From assembly GCF_004354915.1 (NCBI RefSeq), contig NZ_SMSI01000003.1, positions 435,501-499,500 on the forward strand: 64,000 nt of DNA. Direction: 5' to 3'. Position numbers and translations under genes: made by a program. Below, piece after piece: positions 17,230 through 26,371 of this stretch (position 1 is its first letter; every line of letters begins with the position of its first letter). The notes beneath the pieces are model-generated. The model saw only the letters and a program-made list of their open reading frames with translations. It made no database searches and was not told the DNA's origin. Source of the DNA: Pseudohoeflea suaedae. Lineage in GTDB: Bacteria > Pseudomonadota > Alphaproteobacteria > Rhizobiales > Rhizobiaceae.

Positions 17230-19686
17230 ATGACGAGCAAGGAAAGACTGGTCATCATAGGCAATGGCATGGCGCCGGGCAGGATGATGGATGAACTGTT
17301 CGAGCGTGCTCCGGGCCGCTACGAGGTTACGGTGTTTAATGCCGAGCCGCGGGTGAACTACGACCGCATCATGCTCTCTCCGGTCCTGTCGGGTGAAAAG
17401 GCATACGAGGACATCATCATCCACGGTGACCAGTGGTACGCCGATCACGGCGTGACCCTGCACCGGGGCGAGAAAATCGTTACGATCGATCGAACTGCAA
17501 AGACTGTCACCTCGGACAAGGGCACGGTCGCCGCCTACGACAAGCTGGTGATTGCCACCGGCTCCAACCCCTTCATCATCCCCGTTCCGGGCGCAGATCT
17601 TCCAGGCGTGATCACCTATCGCGATCTCGATGACGTCGAAAAGATGCTGGAAGCGAGCCGCACCAGAAAGCGGGCCATCGTCATTGGCGGCGGGCTACTC
17701 GGCCTCGAGGCTGCCGCGGGGCTCAAGATGCAGGGCATGGATGTCACCGTCATCCACGTCATGCCAACCTTGATGGAGCGCCAGCTCGATCCCGCCGGTG
17801 GTTATCTGCTGCAAAAGGCGATGGAAGACCGCGGCATCGAGGTCCGCACCAAGGCCAACACCAAGGCAATCATCGGCGATGGTCACGTTGAGGGCATCGA
17901 GCTTGCCAGCGGCGAGATCATTCCGGCAGACATCGTGGTCATGGCGGTCGGTATCCGACCGAATACGGGGCTTGCGCAAGAGGCCGGCCTTGCCTGCAAT
18001 CGCGGCATCGTCGTCAACAACGCCATGCAGACGTCCGATGGTGTGATTTTCTCACTTGGCGAATGCGCGGAAGTGGACGGTCAGGTCTACGGCATCGTCG
18101 CGCCACTCTACGAGATGGCCCGCGTTCTCGCCGCGCATCTGTGCGATGATACGTCCTCCGTTTTTGTCCATGCCGACACACCGACCAAGCTGAAGGTGAC
18201 AGGCATCAACCTGTTCTCACTGGGTGATTTCGGCGAGGGCGACGACCGCGAGGAGATCGTACTCCGTGACGCCACGTCCGGGGTCTACAAGCGCCTCATC
18301 CTCAAGGACAACCGCATCATCGGAACGGTGCTCTTCGGCGACGTCGCCGATGGCGCATGGTTCAACGACCTGAAGAAGAAGGCGACCGACATCTCCGAGA
18401 TGCGGGAGACGCTGATATTCGGCCAGAGCTACCAGGGGGGTGCCCCGCTGGACCCTATGGCGGCCGTTGCAGCCTTACCGGATGACGCAGAGATCTGCGG
18501 CTGCAACGGCATTTGCAAGGGAAAGATCACCGGCGCGATCACCGAAAAGGGCCTCACGTCGCTCGACGATGTGCGCGCCCATACCAAGGCGTCTGCCTCC
18601 TGTGGCACCTGTACCGGGCTCGTAGAACAGCTGATGGCGTTGACGCTGGGTGACACCTACAACCCCGCCGCCGTCCAGCCAATGTGCGGCTGCACCGATC
18701 TGGGCCACGACGACGTTCGCCGGCTGATCAAGGCGAAGGAACTCAAGTCCATTCCCGCCGTCATGCAGGAACTGGAGTGGAAGTCGTCCTGCGGCTGCGC
18801 CAAATGCCGCCCGGCACTCAACTACTACCTCGTGTGCGACTGGCCGGATGAATATGCCGACGACTACCAGTCGCGTTTCATCAACGAGCGCGTGCACGCC
18901 AACATCCAGAAGGATGGGACCTATTCGGTGGTGCCGCGCATGTGGGGCGGGGTGACCTCGTCAAAGGAACTGCGTGCGATTGCCGACGTGGTCGACAAGT
19001 TCAACATCCCCACCGTCAAGTGCACCGGCGGCCAGCGCATCGACATGCTTGGTATCAAGAAGGAAGATCTGCCTGCCGTCTGGGCCGATCTCGGCAAGGC
19101 CGGATTCGTGTCCGGTCAGGCCTACGCCAAGGGCCTTCGCACGGTGAAGACATGTGTGGGAACCGACTGGTGCCGCTTTGGCACGCAGGATTCCACCGGT
19201 CTCGGCATCAAGCTCGAGAAGTTCATGTGGGGTTCCTGGACGCCAGCCAAGGTGAAGCTTGCCGTCTCCGGCTGTCCCCGCAACTGCGCTGAGGCGACCT
19301 GCAAGGATGTCGGCGTCGTCTGTGTGGATTCCGGTTTCGAGATCCACTTCGCCGGAGCCGCCGGTCTCGACATCAAGGGGACCGAGGTTCTGGGCCTCGT
19401 CAAGACCGAGGAGGAAGCGCTCGAATACATCGTCGCGCTCACCCAGATGTACCGCGAGCAGGGCCGCTATCTCGAGCGCATCTACAAGTGGGCCAAGCGC
19501 ATCGGCTACGACGAGGTCCGTCGCCAGATCATGGACGATGCGGACAAGCGCAAAGCCTATTTCGACCGCTTCGTCTTCAGTCAGAAATTCGCACAGGTCG
19601 ATCCCTGGTCCGAGCGTGTCTCGGGCAAGGACAAGCATGAGTTCCGGCCGATGGCGACCATCGGCTTTCCCGAAGCCGCGGAATAG
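17230..19686 (+). CDS. nirB: Assimilatory nitrite reductase (NADH) large subunit NirB
   Basis: An 818-residue enzyme reducing nitrite to ammonium with NADH. Domains in order: FAD/NAD-binding pyridine-nucleotide oxidoreductase (VIIGNGMAPGRMM; second Rossmann VIGGGLLGLEAAAG), two BFD-like [2Fe-2S] segments (CGCNGICKGK with SCGTCTG; CGCAKC), ferredoxin-like siroheme domains, and the siroheme/[4Fe-4S] cysteines in KTCVGTDWCRFG and SGCPRNCAEATC. I chose ATG 17230, with GGAG 8 nt upstream, over the overlapping GTG at 17221. nirD follows after nine bases. Confidence 0.95.
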   Translation: MTSKERLVIIGNGMAPGRMMDELFERAPGRYEVTVFNAEPRVNYDRIMLSPVLSGEKAYEDIIIHGDQWYADHGVTLHRGEKIVTIDRTAKTVTSDKGTVAAYDKLVIATGSNPFIIPVPGADLPGVITYRDLDDVEKMLEASRTRKRAIVIGGGLLGLEAAAGLKMQGMDVTVIHVMPTLMERQLDPAGGYLLQKAMEDRGIEVRTKANTKAIIGDGHVEGIELASGEIIPADIVVMAVGIRPNTGLAQEAGLACNRGIVVNNAMQTSDGVIFSLGECAEVDGQVYGIVAPLYEMARVLAAHLCDDTSSVFVHADTPTKLKVTGINLFSLGDFGEGDDREEIVLRDATSGVYKRLILKDNRIIGTVLFGDVADGAWFNDLKKKATDISEMRETLIFGQSYQGGAPLDPMAAVAALPDDAEICGCNGICKGKITGAITEKGLTSLDDVRAHTKASASCGTCTGLVEQLMALTLGDTYNPAAVQPMCGCTDLGHDDVRRLIKAKELKSIPAVMQELEWKSSCGCAKCRPALNYYLVCDWPDEYADDYQSRFINERVHANIQKDGTYSVVPRMWGGVTSSKELRAIADVVDKFNIPTVKCTGGQRIDMLGIKKEDLPAVWADLGKAGFVSGQAYAKGLRTVKTCVGTDWCRFGTQDSTGLGIKLEKFMWGSWTPAKVKLAVSGCPRNCAEATCKDVGVVCVDSGFEIHFAGAAGLDIKGTEVLGLVKTEEEALEYIVALTQMYREQGRYLERIYKWAKRIGYDEVRRQIMDDADKRKAYFDRFVFSQKFAQVDPWSERVSGKDKHEFRPMATIGFPEAAE

Positions 19687-19695
19687 GAGAGCGTC

Positions 19696-20028
19696 ATGGA
19701 CTGGCACGAAATCGGCCGTATCGAGGACATTCCGCGCCGCGGTGCGCGATGCATCAAGACGCCGGCTGGCAAGATCGGCATTTTCCGTACCGCCGAGGAT
19801 CAGGTCTTCGCGCTGGAGGATCATTGCCCGCACAAGGGCGGGCCGTTGAGCCAGGGGATCGTCCATGGCGGGGCAGTGACCTGTCCGCTCCACAACATGG
19901 TCATCGATCTTGAAACCGGTCAGGCGATGGGGGCGGACCAAGGCTTCGTACCGACCATACCTGTGCGGAACGACAACGGCGTTCTCTATATCGGCCTCGC
20001 GGCTTCCGGCCTGATGGCCGCGGAGTAG
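19696..20028 (+). CDS. nirD: Nitrite reductase small subunit NirD (Rieske)
   Basis: A 110-residue Rieske-fold subunit of NADH nitrite reductase. Unlike many NirD proteins it keeps all four cluster ligands: C44-P-H46 (DHCPHKGG) and C63-P-L-H66 (TCPLHN). A [2Fe-2S] cluster can therefore be bound. GGAG of the upstream gene tail serves as ribosome-binding site. Confidence 0.92.
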   Translation: MDWHEIGRIEDIPRRGARCIKTPAGKIGIFRTAEDQVFALEDHCPHKGGPLSQGIVHGGAVTCPLHNMVIDLETGQAMGADQGFVPTIPVRNDNGVLYIGLAASGLMAAE

Positions 20029-20033
20029 GGACT

Positions 20034-22691
20034 ATGGGCGATGTGGTCCGCACAACCTGCCCCTATTGCGGTGTCGGCTGTGGCGTTATCGCGCGGCGGT
20101 CCGCCGACGGATCAGTCGAGATCAAGGGCGATCCGGACCATCCGGCCAATTTTGGTCGTCTCTGTTCCAAAGGTTCGGCGCTGGCTGAAACCATCAGCCT
20201 TGAAGGTCGTGCGCTCGAGCCGACCATCACCGGCAAAAGCGCAGAATGGGACGACGCGCTGGACCGTGTGGCGAACGCCTTTTCGACGGCAATCGCCGAG
20301 CATGGGCCGGATTCCGTCGCCCTCTACGTCTCGGGCCAGCTTCTGACCGAGGACTATTACGTCGCCAACAAGCTGATGAAGGGCTTTATCGGCTCAGCCA
20401 ATATCGACACCAATTCCAGGCTCTGCATGTCATCCTCGGTTGCCGGTCACGTCCGCGCCTTCGGATCCGACACGGTACCCGGAACCTATGAGGATCTCGA
20501 GGACGCGGATCTCGTCGTTCTGACCGGCTCCAATCTCGCCTGGTGTCATCCGGTTCTCTATCAGCGCATCGCCGCCGCGAAGGAACGGCGTGGGTCAGCC
20601 ATGAATATCGTCGTGATCGACCCACGCCGAACCGCGACTTGCGACATCGCCGACACGCACCTCGCCATACGCCCTGACAGTGACGTTCCGCTGTTCCTCG
20701 GCCTCCTCGCCTATCTGGGAAATGCCGGAGCGGTCGATTGCGATTACGTGGCCCGCCACACCTCCGGCTTTCCGGCAGCGCTCGATGCAGCGCGAAGCTG
20801 GTCGCGCTCCGCCGTGGCCATGCGCACCGGGCTGACGTCGGCGGAAGTCGAGGCGTTCTATGCGCTGTTCACGCGAACGGCGAAGACCGTGACCTGCTAT
20901 TCGCAAGGCGTGAATCAGTCTTCCGTCGGCACAGACAAGGTGAACGCGATCATCAATTGCCATCTTGCGACGGGACGTATCGGACGGCCCGGCATGGGGC
21001 CGTTTTCGCTGACGGGACAACCAAACGCGATGGGCGGTCGTGAGGTCGGCGGTCTGGCCAACATGCTGGCCGCGCACATGTCGCTCGACAAACCGCAAGA
21101 CCGCGACCGCGTCCAGCGCTTCTGGAACGCGCCGCGTGTGGCCGACCGGCCGGGCCTCAAGGCCGTCGACCTGTTCGAGGCCGTGGCCTCGGGGCGGATC
21201 AAGGCGCTGTGGATCATGTCGACCAACCCGGTGGTCTCCATGCCTGACGCCGACCGGGTGCGCGAAGCGATTACAGCCTGTCCCTTCGTCGTCGTTTCCG
21301 ATCTCTTTGCCACGACGGAAACAGCTCGGCTCGCCGATGTCTTCCTGCCGGCCACGGGCTGGGGAGAAAAGAATGGGACGGTGACCAATTCCGAACGCCG
21401 GATTTCACGCCAGCGGGCGTTCCTGCCTGTACCCGGTCAGGCGCGGCCCGATTGGTGGCAGTTGGCCGAAGTCGGCAGGCGCATGGGTTTCGCAACAGCG
21501 TTTTCCTACGAAAGCCCTGCGGATATCTTCGCCGAACACGCTGCGCTATCGACTTTCGAGAACGATGGTGCGCGCGATTTTGATATCGGCGCCTACGCAG
21601 GGGTCGACGCCGAAGCCTACGCTGCGATGACCCCGTTCAGTTGGCCGCGACCTGCAGATGGCGAAGGCAATGCGCGCTTCTTCTCCGAAGGCGGATTTTA
21701 TACCGCCGATCGCAAGGCGCGCTTCGTCGATGTGACCTCGGCACTTGCCGCCAAACCGCTCGGCAAGGGCGCCTTCACGCTCAATACCGGTCGCGTGCGC
21801 GACCAGTGGCATACGATGACGCGTACCGGTCGCAGTGCCACACTGTCGGCCCATCTCGCCGAACCCTTTGTGGAAATTCATCCGTCCGACGCTTCCGAAA
21901 ACGGGATTTCTCCGGCGGGCCTCGTGCGTGTTTCGGGCGAGAAGGGCGATGTGATCCTGCGGGCGCTTGTCACCAACCGCCAGGCGCGAGGGTCGCTCTT
22001 CGTCCCGATGCATTGGAGCGGAGAATTTTCCGGCCATGCGCGCGTCGATGCGCTGGTGCCGCCGGTTGTCGATCCGGTGTCCGGCCAGCCAGCTTCGAAA
22101 CAGTCGCGCGCCACGATCCGCTGTTTCAAGGTCACGACCTACGGGTTCATGGTCTCGCGTGACAAACCGGATTTCGGCGATCTCGCCTATTGGGCAACCG
22201 CGCGGACAGCAGGCGGCTGGCGCAGTGAGATCGCTGCCGATGCGGCGGTGGAGGACTGGGCGCAATGGCTGCGTGATTCACTTGCTCTGCGCGATGAGCT
22301 GACCGTTTCCAGCTACTCCGACAGGGTCGCGGGCGTCGAGCGTCATGTCTTCTTCAATGGCGACAAGCTGGTCGCCGCCCTTTATCTCGCGTGTGAACCC
22401 GTGGCCGTTGCCCGCAACTGGATCGTGAGCCAGCTCGCCTCCGATGGTCTCGGCGTGGCCGAGCGGCTGAGCCTTTCCGCCGGTCGCCCGGGCGGCGGAC
22501 AGAAAGACCCCGGAGCGACCGTATGTGCCTGTTACGGGATCGGCATCAACCAGATCGTCGACGCCGTCCACGGCGGTTGCCACAGTGTCAACGCGGTGGG
22601 CGATACGCTCGGCGCCGGAACCAATTGCGGCTCCTGCCGCGCGGAAATCGGGAGGATCATCAATGGATGTCTCGTTGCTGCAGCCGAATGA
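20034..22691 (+). CDS. nasA: Assimilatory nitrate reductase catalytic subunit NasA
   Basis: An 885-residue molybdopterin-guanine-dinucleotide enzyme reducing nitrate to nitrite in the cytoplasm. The N-terminal [4Fe-4S] ligands are C9, C12, C16 and C44 (CPYCGVGC...CSKG). MGD-binding segments follow (LTGSNLAWCHP, VIDPRR, STNPVVSMPDA). A C-terminal molydopterin-dinucleotide-binding domain lies at about 590-710. A C-terminal BFD-like [2Fe-2S] region (VCACYGIGINQ ... TNCGSCRAE) is the usual electron-entry extension of this type. It overlaps cysG by 29 bases. Confidence 0.94.
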   Translation: MGDVVRTTCPYCGVGCGVIARRSADGSVEIKGDPDHPANFGRLCSKGSALAETISLEGRALEPTITGKSAEWDDALDRVANAFSTAIAEHGPDSVALYVSGQLLTEDYYVANKLMKGFIGSANIDTNSRLCMSSSVAGHVRAFGSDTVPGTYEDLEDADLVVLTGSNLAWCHPVLYQRIAAAKERRGSAMNIVVIDPRRTATCDIADTHLAIRPDSDVPLFLGLLAYLGNAGAVDCDYVARHTSGFPAALDAARSWSRSAVAMRTGLTSAEVEAFYALFTRTAKTVTCYSQGVNQSSVGTDKVNAIINCHLATGRIGRPGMGPFSLTGQPNAMGGREVGGLANMLAAHMSLDKPQDRDRVQRFWNAPRVADRPGLKAVDLFEAVASGRIKALWIMSTNPVVSMPDADRVREAITACPFVVVSDLFATTETARLADVFLPATGWGEKNGTVTNSERRISRQRAFLPVPGQARPDWWQLAEVGRRMGFATAFSYESPADIFAEHAALSTFENDGARDFDIGAYAGVDAEAYAAMTPFSWPRPADGEGNARFFSEGGFYTADRKARFVDVTSALAAKPLGKGAFTLNTGRVRDQWHTMTRTGRSATLSAHLAEPFVEIHPSDASENGISPAGLVRVSGEKGDVILRALVTNRQARGSLFVPMHWSGEFSGHARVDALVPPVVDPVSGQPASKQSRATIRCFKVTTYGFMVSRDKPDFGDLAYWATARTAGGWRSEIAADAAVEDWAQWLRDSLALRDELTVSSYSDRVAGVERHVFFNGDKLVAALYLACEPVAVARNWIVSQLASDGLGVAERLSLSAGRPGGGQKDPGATVCACYGIGINQIVDAVHGGCHSVNAVGDTLGAGTNCGSCRAEIGRIINGCLVAAAE

Positions 22692-24177
22692 AGTTTCAAC
22701 GCGCGCTCGCTCGCGCGACAAGGCGCATGCCCGTGTCGCTCCGCTGGCTGTATTGCCCGTGTTCTTCAAGCTCGAGGGACGCCGGGTGCTGGTCGCCGGC
22801 GGCGGCGAGGCGGCCGCCTGGAAAGCGCAGTTGATCGCGGCAACCGGCGCGCATGTCCTGGTCGTCGCCGACGTGCCATGCGATCTGTTGCTCGATATCA
22901 TTGCCAACGCACCGGATCATGAGAGCTATGAGCTGATCCGCCGAAGCTGGATGGGAGAGGATTTTAAAAGCGTCGAGATCGCCATCTGTGAAGCGGAAGA
23001 CGATAATGAGGCCGCAGAGTTTCATCGAGCTGGCAAGGCGTCCGGGGTTCCTGTGAACGTGATCGACAATCCGCCGTTCTGCGATTTCCGTTTCGGTTCG
23101 ATCGTCAATCGTTCTCCGGCGGTCGTCTCCATTTCGACCGATGGCGCTGCGCCGGTGCTCGGCCAGGCGATCCGTCGCCGCATCGAGGCGCTTCTGCCGC
23201 AGTCTCTGGCGCGGTGGGCGGGACTGGCGCAGACGATGCGTGGCGTGATCTGCGAACGGCTGAAGCCGGGACCTGAGCGGCGCCTGTTCTGGGAACGCTT
23301 CGTCGATCGGGCCTTCTCCGGCGACGTCCCCGACGCCGCCTCGAGCCAAATTCTTGGAGACTGCAACCGGATCGCGTCGGGCATGCATGGCGGACGCGTG
23401 ACGCTGGTGGGTGCCGGTCCGGGTGATGCGGAGCTGTTGACGCTAAAGGCCGTGCGCGCGCTTCAGGCTGCCGACGTGATCTTGTTCGACGATCTCGTTT
23501 CTGCCGACGTGCTCGAACTTGCGCGACGGGAAGCAAGACGCATGTTGGTGGGCAAACGCGGCGGCCGCGAAAGCTGCCGCCAGGAAGACATCAACGAGAT
23601 GATGGTCAAGCTCGCCAAGGCCGGAAAGCATGTCGTGCGGCTCAAGGGCGGCGACCCGATGATCTTCGGCCGGGCAGGGGAGGAAATCGCGAGGCTTGAT
23701 GCTGAAAACATCCCGGTTTCAGTTGTTCCGGGCATAACTTCGGCACTTGCGATGGCATCGACGCTTGGCGTTTCACTCACCCATCGCGATCATGCGCAGT
23801 CGGTGCGTTTCATTACCGGTCATAGCCGCAAGGGTGTCTTGCCTTCGGATGTCGACTGGTCTGCCGTCGCCGACCTGCGCACCACTACGATTTTCTACAT
23901 GGGCGGAAGGACCGCCGCAGAGATCAGCAAGCGATTGATTGAAGAGGGTCTGCCGGCCGACCTTCCGGTGGTCATGATGTCGGGAATAGCACGCCCTGAT
24001 GAACGGCGATGGAGTGGGAAGCTTTCGGCACTTTCCTACGGGGCGGCCGAACTTGGTCTGGACAACCCTGTCCTGATTGGAATTGGCTCCGTCTTTGCAA
24101 GCGTAAGCAGGAGTGCAAGTCGATGCACCGAACTATCGTCCGGCCTATGTAGTATTTATTTAGGTGCACGCTCCTAA
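22663..24177 (+). CDS. cysG: Siroheme synthase CysG
   Basis: A 504-residue multifunctional enzyme making siroheme for NirB. The N-terminal part is the NAD-dependent precorrin-2 dehydrogenase/ferrochelatase (VLVAGGGEAAAWKAQLI, NVIDNPPFCDFRFGSIV). The C-terminal part is uroporphyrinogen-III C-methyltransferase (VTLVGAGPGDAELLTLKA, VVRLKGGDPMIFGRAGEE, VVPGITSAL). ATG 22663 (MDVSLL) overlaps the nasA end. The last 20 residues (from RCTELSSG) look unrelated to the family and run into degenerate DNA, suggesting that the original stop was replaced. Confidence 0.92.
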   Translation: MDVSLLQPNEVSTRARSRDKAHARVAPLAVLPVFFKLEGRRVLVAGGGEAAAWKAQLIAATGAHVLVVADVPCDLLLDIIANAPDHESYELIRRSWMGEDFKSVEIAICEAEDDNEAAEFHRAGKASGVPVNVIDNPPFCDFRFGSIVNRSPAVVSISTDGAAPVLGQAIRRRIEALLPQSLARWAGLAQTMRGVICERLKPGPERRLFWERFVDRAFSGDVPDAASSQILGDCNRIASGMHGGRVTLVGAGPGDAELLTLKAVRALQAADVILFDDLVSADVLELARREARRMLVGKRGGRESCRQEDINEMMVKLAKAGKHVVRLKGGDPMIFGRAGEEIARLDAENIPVSVVPGITSALAMASTLGVSLTHRDHAQSVRFITGHSRKGVLPSDVDWSAVADLRTTTIFYMGGRTAAEISKRLIEEGLPADLPVVMMSGIARPDERRWSGKLSALSYGAAELGLDNPVLIGIGSVFASVSRSASRCTELSSGLCSIYLGARS

Positions 24178-24821
24178 AGTCGATATCCTCAACGCACTAC
24201 CCGCGAGCCATTTTAGTTGCATCGTTGACACGGTCGCAGGCGCCGTTATTGTTGTCCGCTCGCTGCTTTTCCCAATAATAGGCCATATACATGTGCTTGC
24301 GGTCGTGACCACGGCTTTCGAGGTGTTTGCGGAGGCGGCGGACGTCGTCATTTTCGCAGGCGGCAAGTGAGCGCACGAGCCATTGCGTTTTTACAGCCGG
24401 AGATTTTCCGCGCGGTCGCAAGATGCTGATCTGCAAGCACGGGTGAAGTATTTGTCTGGTCGCCGGTGGTTGGGTTTTCGGCCTCATCAGGTCCAACTGA
24501 AGCGAGAGGGTGGCAGGTGAATTGGAAGAAACCGTATAGCCTCTGCAAACTGGAAGGGCTCACCGTGCGCAAACGTGGTGACAGGAAGGAGCCATGGGTA
24601 CCAGAAAGCCTACGGCAATGCCGCAAGGCCCGATCCAGCGGTGGATTGTGGACTTCGTATCAGACAACCTGTCGTGTGGTCTCTGGTTTCGCATCCTGAG
24701 TGTGATTAATGACTTCAGTCGGGGATGCCTGGCCGCTGTCTTCCAATTGCCCACCCACTTGCAACAAAACGAGACACCGAGAAACACTGCATCTTAAGGT
24801 GGGGTGATTGTCTAAAGCGGG
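24178..24821. other. Decayed accessory DNA between cysG and the right repeat
   Basis: No intact gene. A minus-strand frame at about 24199-24400 contains LRKHLESRGHDRKHMYM and could be a short unknown protein or relic. An IS3-type transposase fragment occupies about 24505-24741. The rest is unassigned. Confidence 0.45.
24505..24741 (+). pseudogene. IS3-family transposase (OrfB) fragment, frameshifted
   Basis: One frame reads GWQVNWKKPYSLCKLEGLTV then RKRGDRKE, the usual IS3/IS407-type OrfB region before the catalytic core. From about 24630, in another frame, it continues QRWIVDFVSDNL then FRILSVINDFSRGCLA, matching the first-Asp region of the DDE domain (W-x-x-D-F-V-S-D). Both ends are missing and the frame is broken, so it is inactive. 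Confidence 0.7.
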
Positions 24822-24835
24822 CCTCCGCTACCAAA
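24822..24835 (+). repeat. Candidate attR: copy of the tRNA-Met 3' end
   Basis: CCTCCGCTACCAAA is identical to 10254-10267; only the tRNA 3' end is duplicated, not a full tRNA. Confidence 0.55.
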
Positions 24836-25068
24836 TTTTCCACCGAAGATGAGAATTGACTGTATAGCCGAGTAGCAGGACGCGCGGTTTTGGAAGTGTG
24901 ACAGGCCGGCCTGAGACCGATTTCCCTCCGGTCTTCGGGAGCGTCTTCTGTCTTGCGCTCCGAGACCCGATGCCGGACCGCCGGATCATGGGATTTTCCG
25001 GCTGGCGATCCAGGCGCAGATAATTCGATCATGGATGAATTACATATTCGGAATAAATAATTCTTCGC
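24836..25068. other. Region downstream of pyrC
   Basis: About 230 bases without a convincing gene between the right repeat and the pyrC stop; no clear terminator was recognised. Confidence 0.35.
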
Positions 25069-26109
25069 CTAAATTGCAGTCCAGTAAACCGAAGTTTGCG
25101 GATCGAATACGGTAATATTGCCGTCGCGCGTTTGAATTCGAGTTGGAAACGAAACGGCTTTCTCGCTGCGAGTGAGGGTAAGCGTTCCCTTGTTGATGTC
25201 GAGGCCATACCAGATGCTGCCGTTATGTGATGTGAAGCCGGAGAGCTTGTCGAGCGCGCCCTCGTCTTCAAATATCTGAGCCAGGCAAGCTATGGCGTTG
25301 GATGCCGTGAAAAGGCCGGCACATCCGCATCCGCATTCCTTCATCGGATCGACGTGCGGTGCTGAATCGGTACCAAGGAAGAAGCGCGGATCCCCCGAGG
25401 TCGCAGCCTTGCGGAGCGCCAGCCGGTGGAGTTCGCGCTTGGCAACCGGCAGACAATAATAGTGCGGGCGAATGCCTCCCGCCAGAATGGCATTGCGGTT
25501 GATCATCAGGTGATGCGGGGTGATGGAAGCTGCCAGATTTTTCTCTGAACCGCGCACGTATTCGACACTATCCTTGGTCGTTATGTGTTCCATGGTGATG
25601 CGAAGTTCTGGAAGGCGGTTCCTTAGAGGATCGAGCACGGTCTCGATAAACACCTTCTCGCGGTCGAAGATATCAACGTCGCTGCTGGTCACTTCGCCGT
25701 GCATACAGAGCGTCATGCCGATCTTCGCCATGGTTTCCAAAACGCCCATGACGTTATCGAGATTGCGCACCCCGGAATGCGAATTGGTGGTCGCGCCTGC
25801 CGGATAGAGTTTCACGGCGAGGGCCGTGTTGGAATTGAATGCTTCCGCGACATCGGCGGCATCCGTGCTCTCGGTGAGATACAGCGTCATCAGAGGGGTG
25901 AAATCAGCGCCTGGCGGAATGCAGGCGCGGATGCGATCTCGATAAGCCTCCGCATCAGCCTTGGTGACGACTGGTGGCACCAGATTGGGCATGATGATGG
26001 CGCGGGCAAAATGATGCGCGCTTTCAGGCGTTACCGCTTCCATCACTGCGCCATCGCGCAGATGGAGGTGCCAATCGTCGGGCCGTGTTATTTCGATCGT
26101 GCTCAACAT
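25069..26109 (-). CDS. pyrC: Dihydroorotase, class II (PyrC type)
   Basis: A 346-residue zinc amidohydrolase, near the size of E. coli PyrC. It has DWHLHLRDG (metal-binding His pair), [11 protein letters not shown] (carboxylated Lys), HGEVT, EHITTKD and FLGTDSAPH. It catalyses reversible ring closure of carbamoyl aspartate to dihydroorotate. The start [11 protein letters not shown] at 26109 is preferred over 26196 because upstream codons are unlike the family. It may be the housekeeping gene. However, it is divergent from the transporter gene across the regulon operator (26256-26279), so a part in opening a reduced N-heterocycle cannot be excluded. Confidence 0.9.
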   Translation of the reverse strand: MLSTIEITRPDDWHLHLRDGAVMEAVTPESAHHFARAIIMPNLVPPVVTKADAEAYRDRIRACIPPGADFTPLMTLYLTESTDAADVAEAFNSNTALAVKLYPAGATTNSHSGVRNLDNVMGVLETMAKIGMTLCMHGEVTSSDVDIFDREKVFIETVLDPLRNRLPELRITMEHITTKDSVEYVRGSEKNLAASITPHHLMINRNAILAGGIRPHYYCLPVAKRELHRLALRKAATSGDPRFFLGTDSAPHVDPMKECGCGCAGLFTASNAIACLAQIFEDEGALDKLSGFTSHNGSIWYGLDINKGTLTLTRSEKAVSFPTRIQTRDGNITVFDPQTSVYWTAI

Positions 26110-26255
26110 CTTCCTCGTTTCCGGTGGCTCGCGACATCTGCTTGTTGGCCCGTGCAGCCGCAGCATACTGAAATATCGCCAAATTTTGATATTCAAGTGG
26201 CAGGCTCACCATCAGGGAAGTACGCATATGGCGAGTCGGCGAAATGTAATTGAAT

Positions 26256-26279
26256 TATCATTCTATAGATAGTATGATA
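26256..26279. promoter_or_regulatory. Regulon operator, site 1 (livJ/pyrC)
   Basis: Core CATTCTATAGATAGTATG (26259-26276) within TATC...GATA arms; nearly perfect 24-bp palindrome. It lies 93 bases before livJ and about 147 before the divergent pyrC. It is the best match to the shared motif CATNCTAT-NN-ATAGNATG. Confidence 0.75.
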
Positions 26280-26371
26280 TGAAGACTGCCGCATGCCAAC
26301 CCACTTGTTGGATGAGTTTGCAGATCGTCTCGTCTCGGCAGTTGAGGCGGTCACCAAGGGAGGAGAGAATT

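Larger units (their letters stand above)
10254..24835. mobile_element. Putative tRNA-Met-integrated island carrying nitrate assimilation
   Basis: The last 12 bases of tRNA-Met plus AA (CCTCCGCTACCAAA, 10254-10267) recur exactly at 24822-24835 in the same orientation. Just inside the left repeat is a serine-recombinase C-terminal fragment, and just inside the right repeat is a broken IS3-type transposase. Everything between is the nitrate/nitrite assimilation cluster and degenerate DNA. A 14-base identity is not expected by chance at these two junctions. I infer an old, immobile element: no intact integrase is visible, and the cluster is chromosome-like in composition. Confidence 0.5.

Noticed and set aside
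24199-24400. Short minus-strand frame containing LRKHLESRGHD
   Set aside because: No recognised family or good start signal, and it lies in decayed DNA; not called as a gene.
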